DNA from: OCS155 cluster bacterium AG-333-G23
GTDB lineage: Bacteria; Actinomycetota; Acidimicrobiia; Actinomarinales; Actinomarinaceae
Assembly (NCBI GenBank): GCA_003282445.1
Contig: QBZE01000003.1
Location: forward strand, 75,455 to 114,773
Direction of reading: 5' to 3'
Length of the DNA stretch: 39,319 nt
Below, piece by piece: positions 1-7,944 of the stretch. Each line of letters opens with the position of its first letter. Position 1 is the first letter of the stretch. Made by a program: the position numbers and the translations under genes. The notes under the pieces were generated by a model, which had not been told where the DNA came from, made no database searches, and worked only from the letters and a program-made list of their open reading frames with translations.

Positions 1-644
1 AAGTACATGCAATAATGGGGCCAAACGGTTCTGGTAAGTCAACTTTGGCAAATGTATTGATGGGAAACCCTGTTTACGAAATTACTAAAGGAAATATTGA
101 ATTTAAGGGTGAAGATGTTACAGAAGACCCAGTAGATGTAAGAGCAAAAAAAGGAATGTTTTTAGCATTTCAATACCCAGAATCAATACCTGGTGTAACG
201 ATTGTAAATATGTTAAAAACAGCATTAACAAATATAGAAGAAACAGAGTATACCGTTGTTGAATTAAGACTTAAAGTAGCTGATGCAATGAAAGATTTGG
301 GGCTTTCCCCAGATTTTGTTGATAGATATCTAAATGAAGGTTTTTCTGGCGGTGAAAGAAAAAGAAACGAAATATTACAGCTAGCTGTTTTAAATCCTAA
401 ATTAGCAATACTTGATGAAACAGATTCTGGTTTAGATGTGGATGGTTTAAAAATCGTTGGAGAAGGTATAAATAATCTCAGAACACCGGAAAGAGGATAT
501 TTAATTGTTACTCATTATCAAAGACTTCTAGAGTATGTAAATCCTGATTTTGTTCATGTGTTTATTGATGGAAATATTGTTGAAACAGGAGATAAGGATT
601 TATCTAACAAGCTTGAAAAAGAGGGTTACGAGTCATACTTATGA
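1..644 (+). CDS. sufC: SufC, Fe-S assembly ATPase (5' truncated by window edge)
   Basis: SufC is the ABC-type ATPase of the SufBCD scaffold that builds iron-sulfur clusters in the cytosol. The reading frame is open from base 3 and begins inside the protein with VHAI followed by Walker A GPNGSGKST, so roughly the first 30 residues lie outside the window. The Q-loop region FQYP, signature FSGGERKR, Walker B LAILDETDSGLD and H-loop VTHY are all present and typical of SufC rather than of transport ATPases. The stop overlaps the sufS start by 4 nt. A second, different sufC lies at 26306-27001 beside sufB and sufD, so the genome carries two paralogues. Whether a second sufB/sufD precedes this copy cannot be seen. 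Confidence 0.95.
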   Translation, partial: VHAIMGPNGSGKSTLANVLMGNPVYEITKGNIEFKGEDVTEDPVDVRAKKGMFLAFQYPESIPGVTIVNMLKTALTNIEETEYTVVELRLKVADAMKDLGLSPDFVDRYLNEGFSGGERKRNEILQLAVLNPKLAILDETDSGLDVDGLKIVGEGINNLRTPERGYLIVTHYQRLLEYVNPDFVHVFIDGNIVETGDKDLSNKLEKEGYESYL

Positions 645-1864
645 AAAGTTTTGAAAATATTAAAAGTGATTTTCCTATCTTTGAGAGAAAAATTAATGGG
701 AAGCCATTAACTTATCTTGATTCTGGTGCAACATCACAAAAACCAAATGTGGTCTTAGAAAAAATGAATGAAATTTATAAAGTATCCAATGCAAATGTTC
801 ATAGGGGAACATATGCCCTTTCAGCTGAAACCACTCTGGCTTATGAAGGAGTGAGAAACAAGTGTAAAGATTTCATTAATGCATATGACTCTGACGAAAT
901 CATTTTCGCAAAAGGATCTACAGAGGGTTTTAATTTCCTAGCTAACTCTATATCAAAAAAGTTTATGGAACCAGGCGACGAGATAATCGTTACTGAAATT
1001 GAGCATCATGCAAATATAATCCCTTGGCAAATGGTTGCTCAAGAGAATGACTTGGAACTTAATTACATAAAAATTAATGAGGATTTTACTTTAGATTTAG
1101 ATGATTTAAATGAAAAAATAAGCTCAAAAACTAAGGTTGTTTCGATTGTTGGAGAATCAAATTTATCTGGATTGTTGCCAGAAATAGAAGAAATTACAAA
1201 AATAGTAAAAGAAAAATCAAATGCCCTCATAATTATTGATGGTGCACAGCTAGTTCCGCATAGAAAAATTGATGTACAGGCTTTAGGAATTGATTTCTTA
1301 GTATTTTCAGGTCATAAAATGTTAGGTCCTACAGGAATAGGTATCGTATGGGGCAGAAAAGAACTTCTTGATAAGATGGACCCAGTTTATGGTGGTGGTG
1401 ACATGATTGAAGAGGTTCATTATGATAAGGCAACTTGGGCTCCTGTGCCTCACAAATTTGAAGCTGGTACACCTCCATATGTTGAAGCAATAGGACTTGG
1501 AGCTGCAATTGATTATTTAACTGATTTAGATATGGAAAATGTTCAAAATCACTCTGATGAGCTCAGAGAGTATGGAAAAGAAATATTTGCTGACATAGAT
1601 AAGATAAATATCATTCATTCCTCTGCAGAAAAAGCTGGGTGCACTTTTGGAATGTACGTAGATAATGTTCATGCAACAGATTTATCTTTAATGTTAGACA
1701 CTCATGGTGTTGCTGTGCGGTCCGGCCATCATTGTGTTCAGCCTTTTCATAGAAAATTAGGAATAGATGCAACGATCAGAGCTACTGCATATGTTTACAA
1801 TGACAAAAATGATCTAGATGTTTTCAAAAGCGCTCTAATTGATAGCATTGAAATGTTGAGTTAA
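641..1864 (+). CDS. sufS: SufS cysteine desulfurase
   Basis: This PLP-dependent group II cysteine desulfurase takes sulfur from cysteine and passes it as a persulfide to SufE for cluster assembly. It has 407 residues, a normal length. The PLP-binding lysine is K226 in the motif SGHKMLGPTG, and the active-site cysteine is C365 in RSGHHC, the arrangement of SufS rather than IscS. The N-terminal part carries the usual YLDSGATSQKP and NVHRG motifs. The ATG overlaps the sufC stop as ATGA, and sufE follows after 2 nt, so the three genes form a translationally coupled unit. Confidence 0.97.
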   Translation: MKSFENIKSDFPIFERKINGKPLTYLDSGATSQKPNVVLEKMNEIYKVSNANVHRGTYALSAETTLAYEGVRNKCKDFINAYDSDEIIFAKGSTEGFNFLANSISKKFMEPGDEIIVTEIEHHANIIPWQMVAQENDLELNYIKINEDFTLDLDDLNEKISSKTKVVSIVGESNLSGLLPEIEEITKIVKEKSNALIIIDGAQLVPHRKIDVQALGIDFLVFSGHKMLGPTGIGIVWGRKELLDKMDPVYGGGDMIEEVHYDKATWAPVPHKFEAGTPPYVEAIGLGAAIDYLTDLDMENVQNHSDELREYGKEIFADIDKINIIHSSAEKAGCTFGMYVDNVHATDLSLMLDTHGVAVRSGHHCVQPFHRKLGIDATIRATAYVYNDKNDLDVFKSALIDSIEMLS

Positions 1865-1866
1865 AA

Positions 1867-2277
1867 ATGTCAATTAAAGAAAAAGTAGAAGATTATAAAA
1901 AAACACTTGAGTTATTTCCAAATGATCAAGAAAAATATCAGTACTTAATAGAACAAGCAAAAAAAAGTGACGAATTCCCAGAAGAATTTAGAAAAGATTC
2001 ATTTAAAGTTCATGGTTGTCAAAGCCAAGTGTGGTTAGTGCCAGAACAAAAGGAGGAAAAACTCCTTTTTTTAAGTGACTCTGATGCTCTAATCTCTAAA
2101 GGTTTAGTGACTTTAATTTCATCAATTTATTCAAATGAAACTGCTGAAGAAATTGCAAATTCAGACATTGACCTTATGGAAGAATTTGAATTAGGTGTAA
2201 TTTTAAGCCCAGCTAGACGAAATGGTGCTTACAGTATGTTAAAAACTATTAAAGAATACGCTAAAAAGTTACTTTAA
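1867..2277 (+). CDS. sufE: SufE sulfur acceptor protein
   Basis: SufE accepts the persulfide from SufS and hands it to the SufBCD scaffold. It is a 136-residue SufE-family protein with the diagnostic motif GCQSQVW; the cysteine is residue 51. Many actinobacteria use the zinc protein SufU instead, and the SufU ligand pattern is not seen here, so the SufE type is worth noting. It follows sufS by 2 nt. Its stop overlaps by 4 nt the 3' end of the convergent phosphoribosyltransferase gene, so the suf transcript must end inside or beyond that gene; I see no hairpin terminator. Confidence 0.93.
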   Translation: MSIKEKVEDYKKTLELFPNDQEKYQYLIEQAKKSDEFPEEFRKDSFKVHGCQSQVWLVPEQKEEKLLFLSDSDALISKGLVTLISSIYSNETAEEIANSDIDLMEEFELGVILSPARRNGAYSMLKTIKEYAKKLL

Positions 2278-2732
2278 CTGTTTTCTTTCCACCAAGATTC
2301 ATGTGGAAAATCAATCCATACTTCATTAGAGTATTTTGCAATTTCCTTAATGAAATAATGAGGCTTAAATTCACATTCATTATTCCACCATAAAGATACA
2401 AATCTGACGTCGCATTCATGGTTAATATTCTCTTTTATGTACTGTGAAAGCTTTTCAAAAGTTTCACCACTATCACATATATCATCAACTATTAATACTT
2501 TTGAATCTTTTGGTTTAGGTAAATAATTTTCCCAATGTGGAAAATCTCTTGTAGATGCGTGAACTGGTTTAAATGGAATATCTAATTTATGAGAAATCAT
2601 AACTCCTGGTATCAAACCTCCCCTACTTATTCCAACAATAACATCAGGCATGAAGTTATCTTCTTCTATCAACTTACAAACAGTCTGTGTGTCCTCTAGT
2701 TGCTCATCCCATGAATAATATAATTTTTCCAT
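2274..2732 (-). CDS. Purine-type phosphoribosyltransferase (Gpt/Hpt-like)
   Basis: A type I phosphoribosyltransferase fold protein that probably attaches phosphoribosyl from PRPP to a nucleobase such as hypoxanthine, guanine or xanthine. The PRPP-binding loop is VLIVDDICDSGET, and VGISRGGLIPG forms the first conserved loop. Of the possible starts I prefer ATG at 2732 (152 residues, MEKLYYSW), because this fits the family N-terminus and a TAGAAT hexamer lies at 2747-2752; a TTG at 2756 would add eight residues. The gene is next to a BMP-type nucleoside importer on the other strand, which supports a role in purine salvage. The substrate cannot be fixed from sequence. Confidence 0.8.
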   Translation of the reverse strand: MEKLYYSWDEQLEDTQTVCKLIEEDNFMPDVIVGISRGGLIPGVMISHKLDIPFKPVHASTRDFPHWENYLPKPKDSKVLIVDDICDSGETFEKLSQYIKENINHECDVRFVSLWWNNECEFKPHYFIKEIAKYSNEVWIDFPHESWWKENS

Positions 2733-2829
2733 TTTCGTAAGTGCTAATTCTATCAAAAATTAAAAAATGGAAGTTGGAATATAAAAAGAAAATTTACTTC
2801 AAAAAGAATTAGGTATTTAAGCGTTCATC

Positions 2830-2859
2830 TATAATAAAAAATATGAAAAGGAGGTAAGG
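2830..2859 (+). promoter_or_regulatory. Promoter -10 and strong RBS of the BMP lipoprotein gene
   Basis: A perfect TATAAT lies at 2830-2835, and a strong Shine-Dalgarno GGAGG lies at 2850-2854, close upstream of the ATG at 2860. No good -35 hexamer is visible at 17 bp. The predicted start of transcription is near 2842, which gives a leader of under 20 nt. A four-codon ATG-AAA-AGG-AGG-TAA reading frame at 2843-2857 overlaps the SD. Confidence 0.55.
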
Positions 2860-3867
2860 ATGCGCAGAAGTTGGGCAGCAGGCCTAATTATTATCAGTAT
2901 TCTTACTATGGCATGCGGTGGAGCCGCATCCGTAGATGATTACAAAGCTGCATTTGTGTATGTAGGTCCAGCAGACGATGGTGGGTGGTCACAAGCACAT
3001 GATGTAGGTCGACAATTTCTTGTAGATGAAACCGGAATCGAAACAGCTTATACAGAGCTTATTCCAGAAGATGCTACAGAATTCAGAACAGTTGCAGAAG
3101 CTTATATTGAACAAGGATACAATATAATTTTTGGAACTACATTTGGTTATATAGATGCAATGGCGGAAATGGCTGAGGAATATCCGGACGTTATATTTTT
3201 ACATTGCTCAGGATATTTAAGTAATGATTCTAACTTTGGGAATTATTTCGGAAAAATGTACCAACCTAGATATTTATCAGGTTTGGCAGCTGGAGCAATT
3301 ACAGAATCCAACAAAATTGGTTATGTAGCTGCTTTTCCAATACCTGAAGTAATAAGAGGAATTAATGCTTTTGCAACAGGTGTTAAAGAAGTAAATCCTG
3401 ACGCAACTGTTGAAGTTGTTTGGACATTTACTTGGTTTGGACCAGAAGAAGAAACACAAGCAGCGAATGCTTTAATTGAAACAGGGGTTGATGTTTTAGC
3501 TCAACATCAAGACTCACCTTCAACTGGAGTTGTTGCAGAAAGTAATGGTGCTAAATGGATCTCATACAATACAGCGTATGGTAAAGATGCTGCTCCAGGT
3601 GCTTTTGTTACTGCTCCCGTTTGGGCGTGGGGACCATATTATGTTGATGTTGTAAATTCAATAATAGATGGAGAATTTTCAGGTGGAGCTTACTGGGGAG
3701 GAATGGATACAGGATTAGTTTCTTTGTATGACTTATCTTCCGATGTACCTTCTGATATATCTGATTTAATTTCACAACGATCAGATGAAATAATTAACGG
3801 TGATTTCGATCCTCCAATAGTAGAGGAAGAATTCATTGATAACGTTATTGGTACAGTAAGTCCATAA
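2860..3867 (+). CDS. BMP-family nucleoside-binding lipoprotein
   Basis: This is the extracytoplasmic substrate-binding protein of a BMP (PnrA/Med-like, PF02608) ABC importer, a family whose characterised members bind nucleosides. It has 335 residues. The N-terminus is a lipoprotein signal, positively charged then hydrophobic and ending in MAC with C19; the lipobox is loose (T-M-A-C). The mature part has the family motif DDGGWSQAHDVG and ends with the typical FDPP segment. A terminator and a separate promoter divide it from the ATPase gene, so the binding protein can be made in excess over the membrane parts, as is common for importers. Substrate assignment to nucleosides is by family and by the neighbouring purine and pyrimidine genes. 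Confidence 0.92.
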   Translation: MRRSWAAGLIIISILTMACGGAASVDDYKAAFVYVGPADDGGWSQAHDVGRQFLVDETGIETAYTELIPEDATEFRTVAEAYIEQGYNIIFGTTFGYIDAMAEMAEEYPDVIFLHCSGYLSNDSNFGNYFGKMYQPRYLSGLAAGAITESNKIGYVAAFPIPEVIRGINAFATGVKEVNPDATVEVVWTFTWFGPEEETQAANALIETGVDVLAQHQDSPSTGVVAESNGAKWISYNTAYGKDAAPGAFVTAPVWAWGPYYVDVVNSIIDGEFSGGAYWGGMDTGLVSLYDLSSDVPSDISDLISQRSDEIINGDFDPPIVEEEFIDNVIGTVSP

Positions 3868-3878
3868 CAATTATATTT

Positions 3879-3910
3879 AAAACACTCCAGCTTTTATGCT
3901 GGAGTGTTTT
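3879..3910 (+). terminator. Rho-independent terminator after the BMP lipoprotein gene
   Basis: A perfect 13-bp inverted repeat, AAAACACTCCAGC (3879-3891) and GCTGGAGTGTTTT (3898-3910), encloses a 6-nt loop and ends in a T-run on the plus strand. This is the clearest terminator in the window. It lies between the binding-protein gene and the ATPase gene of the same importer, so it probably lowers rather than abolishes expression of the downstream genes, which also have their own promoter element. Confidence 0.88.
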
Positions 3911-3914
3911 TAAC

Positions 3915-3926
3915 TATCATCAATAA
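3915..3926 (+). promoter_or_regulatory. Probable promoter giving a leaderless mRNA for the ATPase gene
   Basis: The hexamer TATCAT at 3915-3920 ends 6 nt before the ATG at 3927. No SD is present between the terminator and the start. The spacing would place transcription start at or next to the A of the ATG. The same TATCAT hexamer occurs ahead of pyrR and ahead of the exporter gene at 33473. No clear -35 is seen, because that position falls inside the terminator hairpin. Confidence 0.45.
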
Positions 3927-5423
3927 ATGAACCATAAAATTCTAGAAGCAAAAAATATTTCTAAATCATTTGGAAAAATCCAAGCTTTAGATGATGTTAA
4001 TTTCCATCTTTATAAAGGAAAAATTCACGGACTGCTTGGAGAAAACGGAGCTGGTAAATCCTCTTTAATGAATATCTTATCTGGAATTTACCAACCTGAA
4101 AAAGGTTCAATAATTTTTGATGGCGATAAGCAGAAAAAAATTAATCCCGAATCAGCGGCAAGATTGGGTATCGGAATGGTTCATCAAGAATTTAGATTAA
4201 TTGAAAACTTTAGTATTAAGGACAACTTAACACTTTCAAAAGCAAACATCTATATTGATGATTTTGAAGATGCTTTTAAAAAATATTCTGAGATTTTTTC
4301 GTTAACAGTAAATCAAAACACTTTAATTTCAGAATTATCTGTAGGAGAAAAACAAAAAATAGAGATTATCAAATTAATATTTAATAACAACAACATCATG
4401 TTGCTAGATGAACCTACTGCTGTCCTAACACCACAGGAAACAAATCAATTAAAAAACTCTCTTGAGACTCTTTCTAATGAAGATGAAAAAACAATAGTTT
4501 TTATTACTCATAAGTTAAAAGAAATTAAAGAGTTTACAGAGACTATCTTTGTTATGAAAAATGGTCAAATGGTTGCTGAAGATTTAGAGACAGCATCTGT
4601 TAGTGACAAGGACTTAATTACCTTAATGATGGGTGAGATCAATACTGCTGTTGTTGAAAAAAATAATGAAAAAGGTGAGGTTAAGTTAGAAGTTGAAAAC
4701 ATTAGTTTAGAAACTGATGCAGGAGGTTTTAATAATTTAAATGACATTAATTTATCAATTAAAGCTGGTGAAATTTTAGGTATTGCTGGCGTATCTGGAA
4801 ATGGCCAAGTTGAATTGGCAAATATTGTTTCTGGGATTCAATCAAACTTTGATGGGAAAATAACAATAAAAGGTCAAGATGTTACAGAAAAAGGTGTAAG
4901 AGCAAGAAAGAAGCTTAACTTATCTTACATTCCTGAAAATAGACTTGGGGTTGGTCTTGCTCCAGGTGTTTCTATATTAGATAACTCTGTAGTTAGAGAA
5001 TACTTTAGTGCCAGTTATGGACCTCATCTCTCTAAAAACAAAATGGTAAATTATTTAAATTTACTAGTTAAGGAATTTTCAATAAAGACCGGCGAGCCAA
5101 AAGCAGAAATATCTACATTGTCAGGTGGAAATATGCAGAAATTACTTATGGGGAGGGAGCTAATATCTAATCCCGAAGTAATTGTTGCTGCTCAACCAAC
5201 TCGAGGTTTAGATGTAAGCGCTGTAGAAACTTTACACGAATTAATTGTTGATCAAAGAAATAAAGGTTCTGCAATAATGTTAATTTCGGAAGATCTAGAT
5301 GAATTATTTAAATTAAGTGATCGAATAATTGTTTTATATGAAGGAAAAATTATCAAAGAATTTGAAATAAATGAAGCTAACACTAACAATGTTGGCTTAG
5401 CAATGGCTGGTGTAATTGAATAA
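3927..5423 (+). CDS. Nucleoside ABC importer, double ATPase subunit
   Basis: This 498-residue protein has two fused ABC ATPase domains, as in the YufO/NupO and RbsA families, and would energise uptake of the ligand held by the BMP lipoprotein. Domain 1 (about residues 5-240) has Walker A GENGAGKSS, signature LSVGEKQ and Walker B IMLLDEPTA. Domain 2 (about 255-495) has the degenerate Walker A GVSGNGQVE that is normal for this family and a good signature LSGGNMQ. ATG at 3927 gives the standard N-terminus LEAKNISKSFG. No SD precedes it, so a leaderless transcript or read-through of the terminator is likely. It overlaps the first permease gene by 8 nt. Confidence 0.94.
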   Translation: MNHKILEAKNISKSFGKIQALDDVNFHLYKGKIHGLLGENGAGKSSLMNILSGIYQPEKGSIIFDGDKQKKINPESAARLGIGMVHQEFRLIENFSIKDNLTLSKANIYIDDFEDAFKKYSEIFSLTVNQNTLISELSVGEKQKIEIIKLIFNNNNIMLLDEPTAVLTPQETNQLKNSLETLSNEDEKTIVFITHKLKEIKEFTETIFVMKNGQMVAEDLETASVSDKDLITLMMGEINTAVVEKNNEKGEVKLEVENISLETDAGGFNNLNDINLSIKAGEILGIAGVSGNGQVELANIVSGIQSNFDGKITIKGQDVTEKGVRARKKLNLSYIPENRLGVGLAPGVSILDNSVVREYFSASYGPHLSKNKMVNYLNLLVKEFSIKTGEPKAEISTLSGGNMQKLLMGRELISNPEVIVAAQPTRGLDVSAVETLHELIVDQRNKGSAIMLISEDLDELFKLSDRIIVLYEGKIIKEFEINEANTNNVGLAMAGVIE

Positions 5424-6474
5424 GTATATTCTCTCTAAAAAAACTGTTGTTAATGATTTAGCAACGTTTTACTCATTCTTAATTGGATTGTTCATAGCTT
5501 TTTTTATTGGATCATTAATTTTATTGATCCAAGACCAAAATCCAGCAAATGTATTTTCACTAATGCTTAAGCTTTCCGTTGGTAGTATTAACAGCCTTAG
5601 TTCTTCATTAAATAAAGCTATACCTTTAATACTTGCTGGGTTAGGAATTTCAATTATGAACTCCGTAAAATTATGGAACATAGGAGCAGAGGGTCAAATA
5701 TTTTTGGGAGCAATTGCTGTTAACTTAATTTACATCAATATAAATATCTCTAATTCAAGCTTATTTATTGTAATTCTTTTAGCTTCAGGCTTCATTGGTG
5801 GTGCAGTTTGTATTTTATTTCCAGCAATTACAAAAGTTATTTTTGGAGTAAATGAAATTATTACAACTCTTCTTACTAACTATATAATTATCGGCTTAAC
5901 TATTTATTTAGTAAACGGTCCATGGAAAGATCCAAAATCATTGAACTTTCCTGCTGCAGCTTATGTTGGTGAAGAAGTTTATTTACCAACAATATTTGGA
6001 AAGCTGAGTAGCGGTTTTCTTGTATGCATTCTCTTTGTAATTGGAGCTTATTACTTGAAAGAAAAATCTGTATTTGGATATGAAATGAGAATAGCTGGAG
6101 GATCAGCAATGACTGCTATTTACGCAGGTATCAATGCTAAACAAAAAGCATTCTATGCGATGTTAATTGGTGGCGGTTTTGCTGGATTAGCAGGAGCCAT
6201 TGAATTACTTAGTCAAACACATAGAGTCTCTACTGGAATTTCGCAGGGTTTTGGATATACAGCAATAATTGTTGCAGCAATTACAGGAATGAGGCCTGTC
6301 GGAATATTTCTGGTCGGATGTCTATTTGGAGCATTGACAATTGGTGGTGCTGTTATACAAACTATTGGAGTAAGTTCTTATATTGCTGAAATTATTCAAG
6401 CATCAACATTAATTGGAGCTCTTATAGCTCAGTTCTTTTTTACTTATGAAATAAAAGGAGTCCAAGATGGCTGA
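5416..6474 (+). CDS. Nucleoside ABC importer permease 1
   Basis: An integral membrane permease of the BPD_transp_2 family (YufP/NupP-like), 352 residues with about eight to ten hydrophobic segments. The conserved cytoplasmic loop GLGISIMNSVKLWNIGAEGQ and the later GGGFAGLAGA motif identify the family. The start is TTG at 5416, inside the last codons of the ATPase gene; it gives an 8-nt overlap and translational coupling. It pairs with the next gene to form the heterodimeric channel. Confidence 0.92.
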   Translation: MNKYILSKKTVVNDLATFYSFLIGLFIAFFIGSLILLIQDQNPANVFSLMLKLSVGSINSLSSSLNKAIPLILAGLGISIMNSVKLWNIGAEGQIFLGAIAVNLIYININISNSSLFIVILLASGFIGGAVCILFPAITKVIFGVNEIITTLLTNYIIIGLTIYLVNGPWKDPKSLNFPAAAYVGEEVYLPTIFGKLSSGFLVCILFVIGAYYLKEKSVFGYEMRIAGGSAMTAIYAGINAKQKAFYAMLIGGGFAGLAGAIELLSQTHRVSTGISQGFGYTAIIVAAITGMRPVGIFLVGCLFGALTIGGAVIQTIGVSSYIAEIIQASTLIGALIAQFFFTYEIKGVQDG

Positions 6475-7390
6475 TGTTCAATTAATGGGATTATTAAATG
6501 CTACCTTGCAAGCTGCAACGTTATTATTTATTGCTGCACTTGGAGAATTAATAACCGAGAAATCAGGTATCTTAAATCTAGGTGTTGAGGGAATGATCTC
6601 TATTGGTGCAGTAACTGGTTTTATGACGGCAATCAATACGGAAAATTTATTTCTTTCAATAATTGTTGGAGTTTTATCAGCTTCTATTTTTTCTTCAATA
6701 CATGCTTTTGTAACTGTCATATTAAAACAAGACCAAACAGTATCGGGACTAATATTAACAATCTTAGGATTGGCTCTATCTTCTCTCTTAGGGAAGAAAT
6801 ATGTTGGAAAAAAATTAATGGTGAAAATTGAAAGTATCAGTGATATAACTGAGCCAAGTAATGTACTTGAAGTTTTATTGAATCAAAACTTTATATTCTA
6901 CTTAGCAATTTTGCTCATGATTACAACAAGCTTTGTACTTAAGAAAACTATGTTTGGAAGAAGGCTCGAGGCTGTTGGTGAAGACTCAAGAGCAGCTGAT
7001 TCAATGGGATTAAAAATCAATAAAACACAATTTATCGCAACTTGTGTAGGAGGAGCCTTTGCAGGCTTGTCCGGTGTCTATCTGACCTTATCTTATGTGC
7101 CTTACTGGACAGATAATATGACTTCCGGAAGAGGGTGGATTTGTCTTGCATTAGTTATCTTTGGTGGTTGGAAGCCATACAGAACAGCAATTGGTGCAGT
7201 TCTATTTGGATTTCTTGAAGCTCTTGTTCCTCGTTTACAAACTTATGGATTCGATTTAAGTCCATATCTAGTAAAAATTGCACCTTATTTAATTACGATT
7301 CTTGTTCTAGTAATTTTAACTATTTACAAAGAAGGTAAAACTGGAGCGCCGGGAAATATTGGAAGGCCCTTCTTTAGAGAAAATAGGTAA
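6467..7390 (+). CDS. Nucleoside ABC importer permease 2
   Basis: The second BPD_transp_2 permease (YufQ/NupQ-like), 307 residues and strongly hydrophobic. Its motif LGVEGMISIGA corresponds to the NIGAEGQ loop of its partner, and GGAFAGLSG recurs near the middle. ATG at 6467 has a good SD, AGGAG, about 7 nt upstream and overlaps the previous stop by 8 nt. It is the last gene of the importer. Transcription may continue into pyrR, since no terminator hairpin is seen in the 7391-7437 gap. Confidence 0.92.
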   Translation: MADVQLMGLLNATLQAATLLFIAALGELITEKSGILNLGVEGMISIGAVTGFMTAINTENLFLSIIVGVLSASIFSSIHAFVTVILKQDQTVSGLILTILGLALSSLLGKKYVGKKLMVKIESISDITEPSNVLEVLLNQNFIFYLAILLMITTSFVLKKTMFGRRLEAVGEDSRAADSMGLKINKTQFIATCVGGAFAGLSGVYLTLSYVPYWTDNMTSGRGWICLALVIFGGWKPYRTAIGAVLFGFLEALVPRLQTYGFDLSPYLVKIAPYLITILVLVILTIYKEGKTGAPGNIGRPFFRENR

Positions 7391-7414
7391 TTAATTATTA
7401 AATAAAGTTTTTTT

Positions 7415-7423
7415 TGCTATCAT
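7415..7423 (+). promoter_or_regulatory. Extended -10 promoter of the pyr operon
   Basis: TGCTATCAT is an extended -10 element (TG-N-TATCAT, hexamer 7418-7423). Transcription would start near 7430, a few bases before the PyrR hairpin. The position for a -35 (about 7395-7400, TTATTA) is weak, which is usual with an extended -10. A T8 run lies just upstream. Confidence 0.55.
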
Positions 7424-7431
7424 TATTAGAG

Positions 7432-7467
7432 CTTTAATTGATACCTGTGAGTATCGAAAGGAAAAAT
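7432..7467 (+). promoter_or_regulatory. PyrR-binding hairpin overlapping the pyrR ribosome binding site
   Basis: A perfect 5-bp stem GATAC (7440-7444) / GTATC (7451-7455) closes a hexaloop CTGTGA (7445-7450). The loop fits the CNGNGA loop of known PyrR-binding RNAs, and the core CCTGTGAG fits CCNGNGAG of the Bacillus consensus. Below an internal bulge, CTTT (7432-7435) can pair with AAAG (7457-7460), which is part of the SD AAAGGA ahead of the GTG at 7468. When UMP-loaded PyrR holds this structure the ribosome binding site would be covered. This layout resembles translational repression by mycobacterial PyrR rather than Bacillus attenuation; no terminator alternative is visible. Confidence 0.7.
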
Positions 7468-7944
7468 GTGGAGATAGAAAAAACACTCTACCGTCTAAGT
7501 AAAGAAATCTCAGAATCAGATTTATCCAATCCTTTATTAATTGGTATTCCAAGAAGAGGCGATCTATTAACCAAACGAATATCCAAACATTTAATTGAAT
7601 TTGGATTCGAACACGATATAGATACTGTAAATTACAGGCCTTTCAGAGATGATCTAGATGAAGAACTAGAGAAAAGTAATCTAAATATATCCCCAGAAGA
7701 TAGAGACATAGTGCTCATCGATGACGTTATCTACACTGGAAGAACATTAAGAGCATCTATAGAGGCCGTAATGCATTCCGGAAGACCAAAATCAATAACT
7801 TTAGCATGTCTTATTGATAGAGGCCATAGAGAATTGCCAATAACACCAAAATTTGTTGGGAAAAATATCCCAACTAATGAAAGCGAATACGTCTCAGTAT
7901 TTTTAGAAGAAATAGATAAGGAAGACAGAATTGAGGTTAGTTAA
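7468..7944 (+). CDS. pyrR: PyrR, pyrimidine operon RNA-binding regulator
   Basis: PyrR binds pyr mRNA in response to UMP and often has weak uracil phosphoribosyltransferase activity. The PRPP loop is IVLIDDVIYTGRT, followed by ASIEAVMHSGRP and LIDRGHRELPI, which are diagnostic of PyrR. I choose GTG at 7468 (158 residues) over the longer frame from TTG at 7438. The GTG has SD AAAGGA six bases upstream, and the longer start would put the PyrR hairpin inside the coding region. It is the first gene of the pyr operon and pyrB follows directly after its stop. Autoregulation through the leader hairpin is inferred from the matching RNA element. Confidence 0.93.
   Translation: MEIEKTLYRLSKEISESDLSNPLLIGIPRRGDLLTKRISKHLIEFGFEHDIDTVNYRPFRDDLDEELEKSNLNISPEDRDIVLIDDVIYTGRTLRASIEAVMHSGRPKSITLACLIDRGHRELPITPKFVGKNIPTNESEYVSVFLEEIDKEDRIEVS

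Noticed and set aside
4783-4820. Degenerate Walker A in the second half of the importer ATPase as a defect
   Set aside because: GVSGNGQ-type loops in the second domain are normal for this ATPase family.
7408-7415. T8 run after the second permease gene as a terminator
   Set aside because: No hairpin precedes it; it is more likely part of the pyr promoter.
7438-7467. TTG at 7438 as the pyrR start
   Set aside because: It would place the PyrR-binding hairpin and the SD inside the coding region, and the extra ten residues do not fit the family N-terminus.
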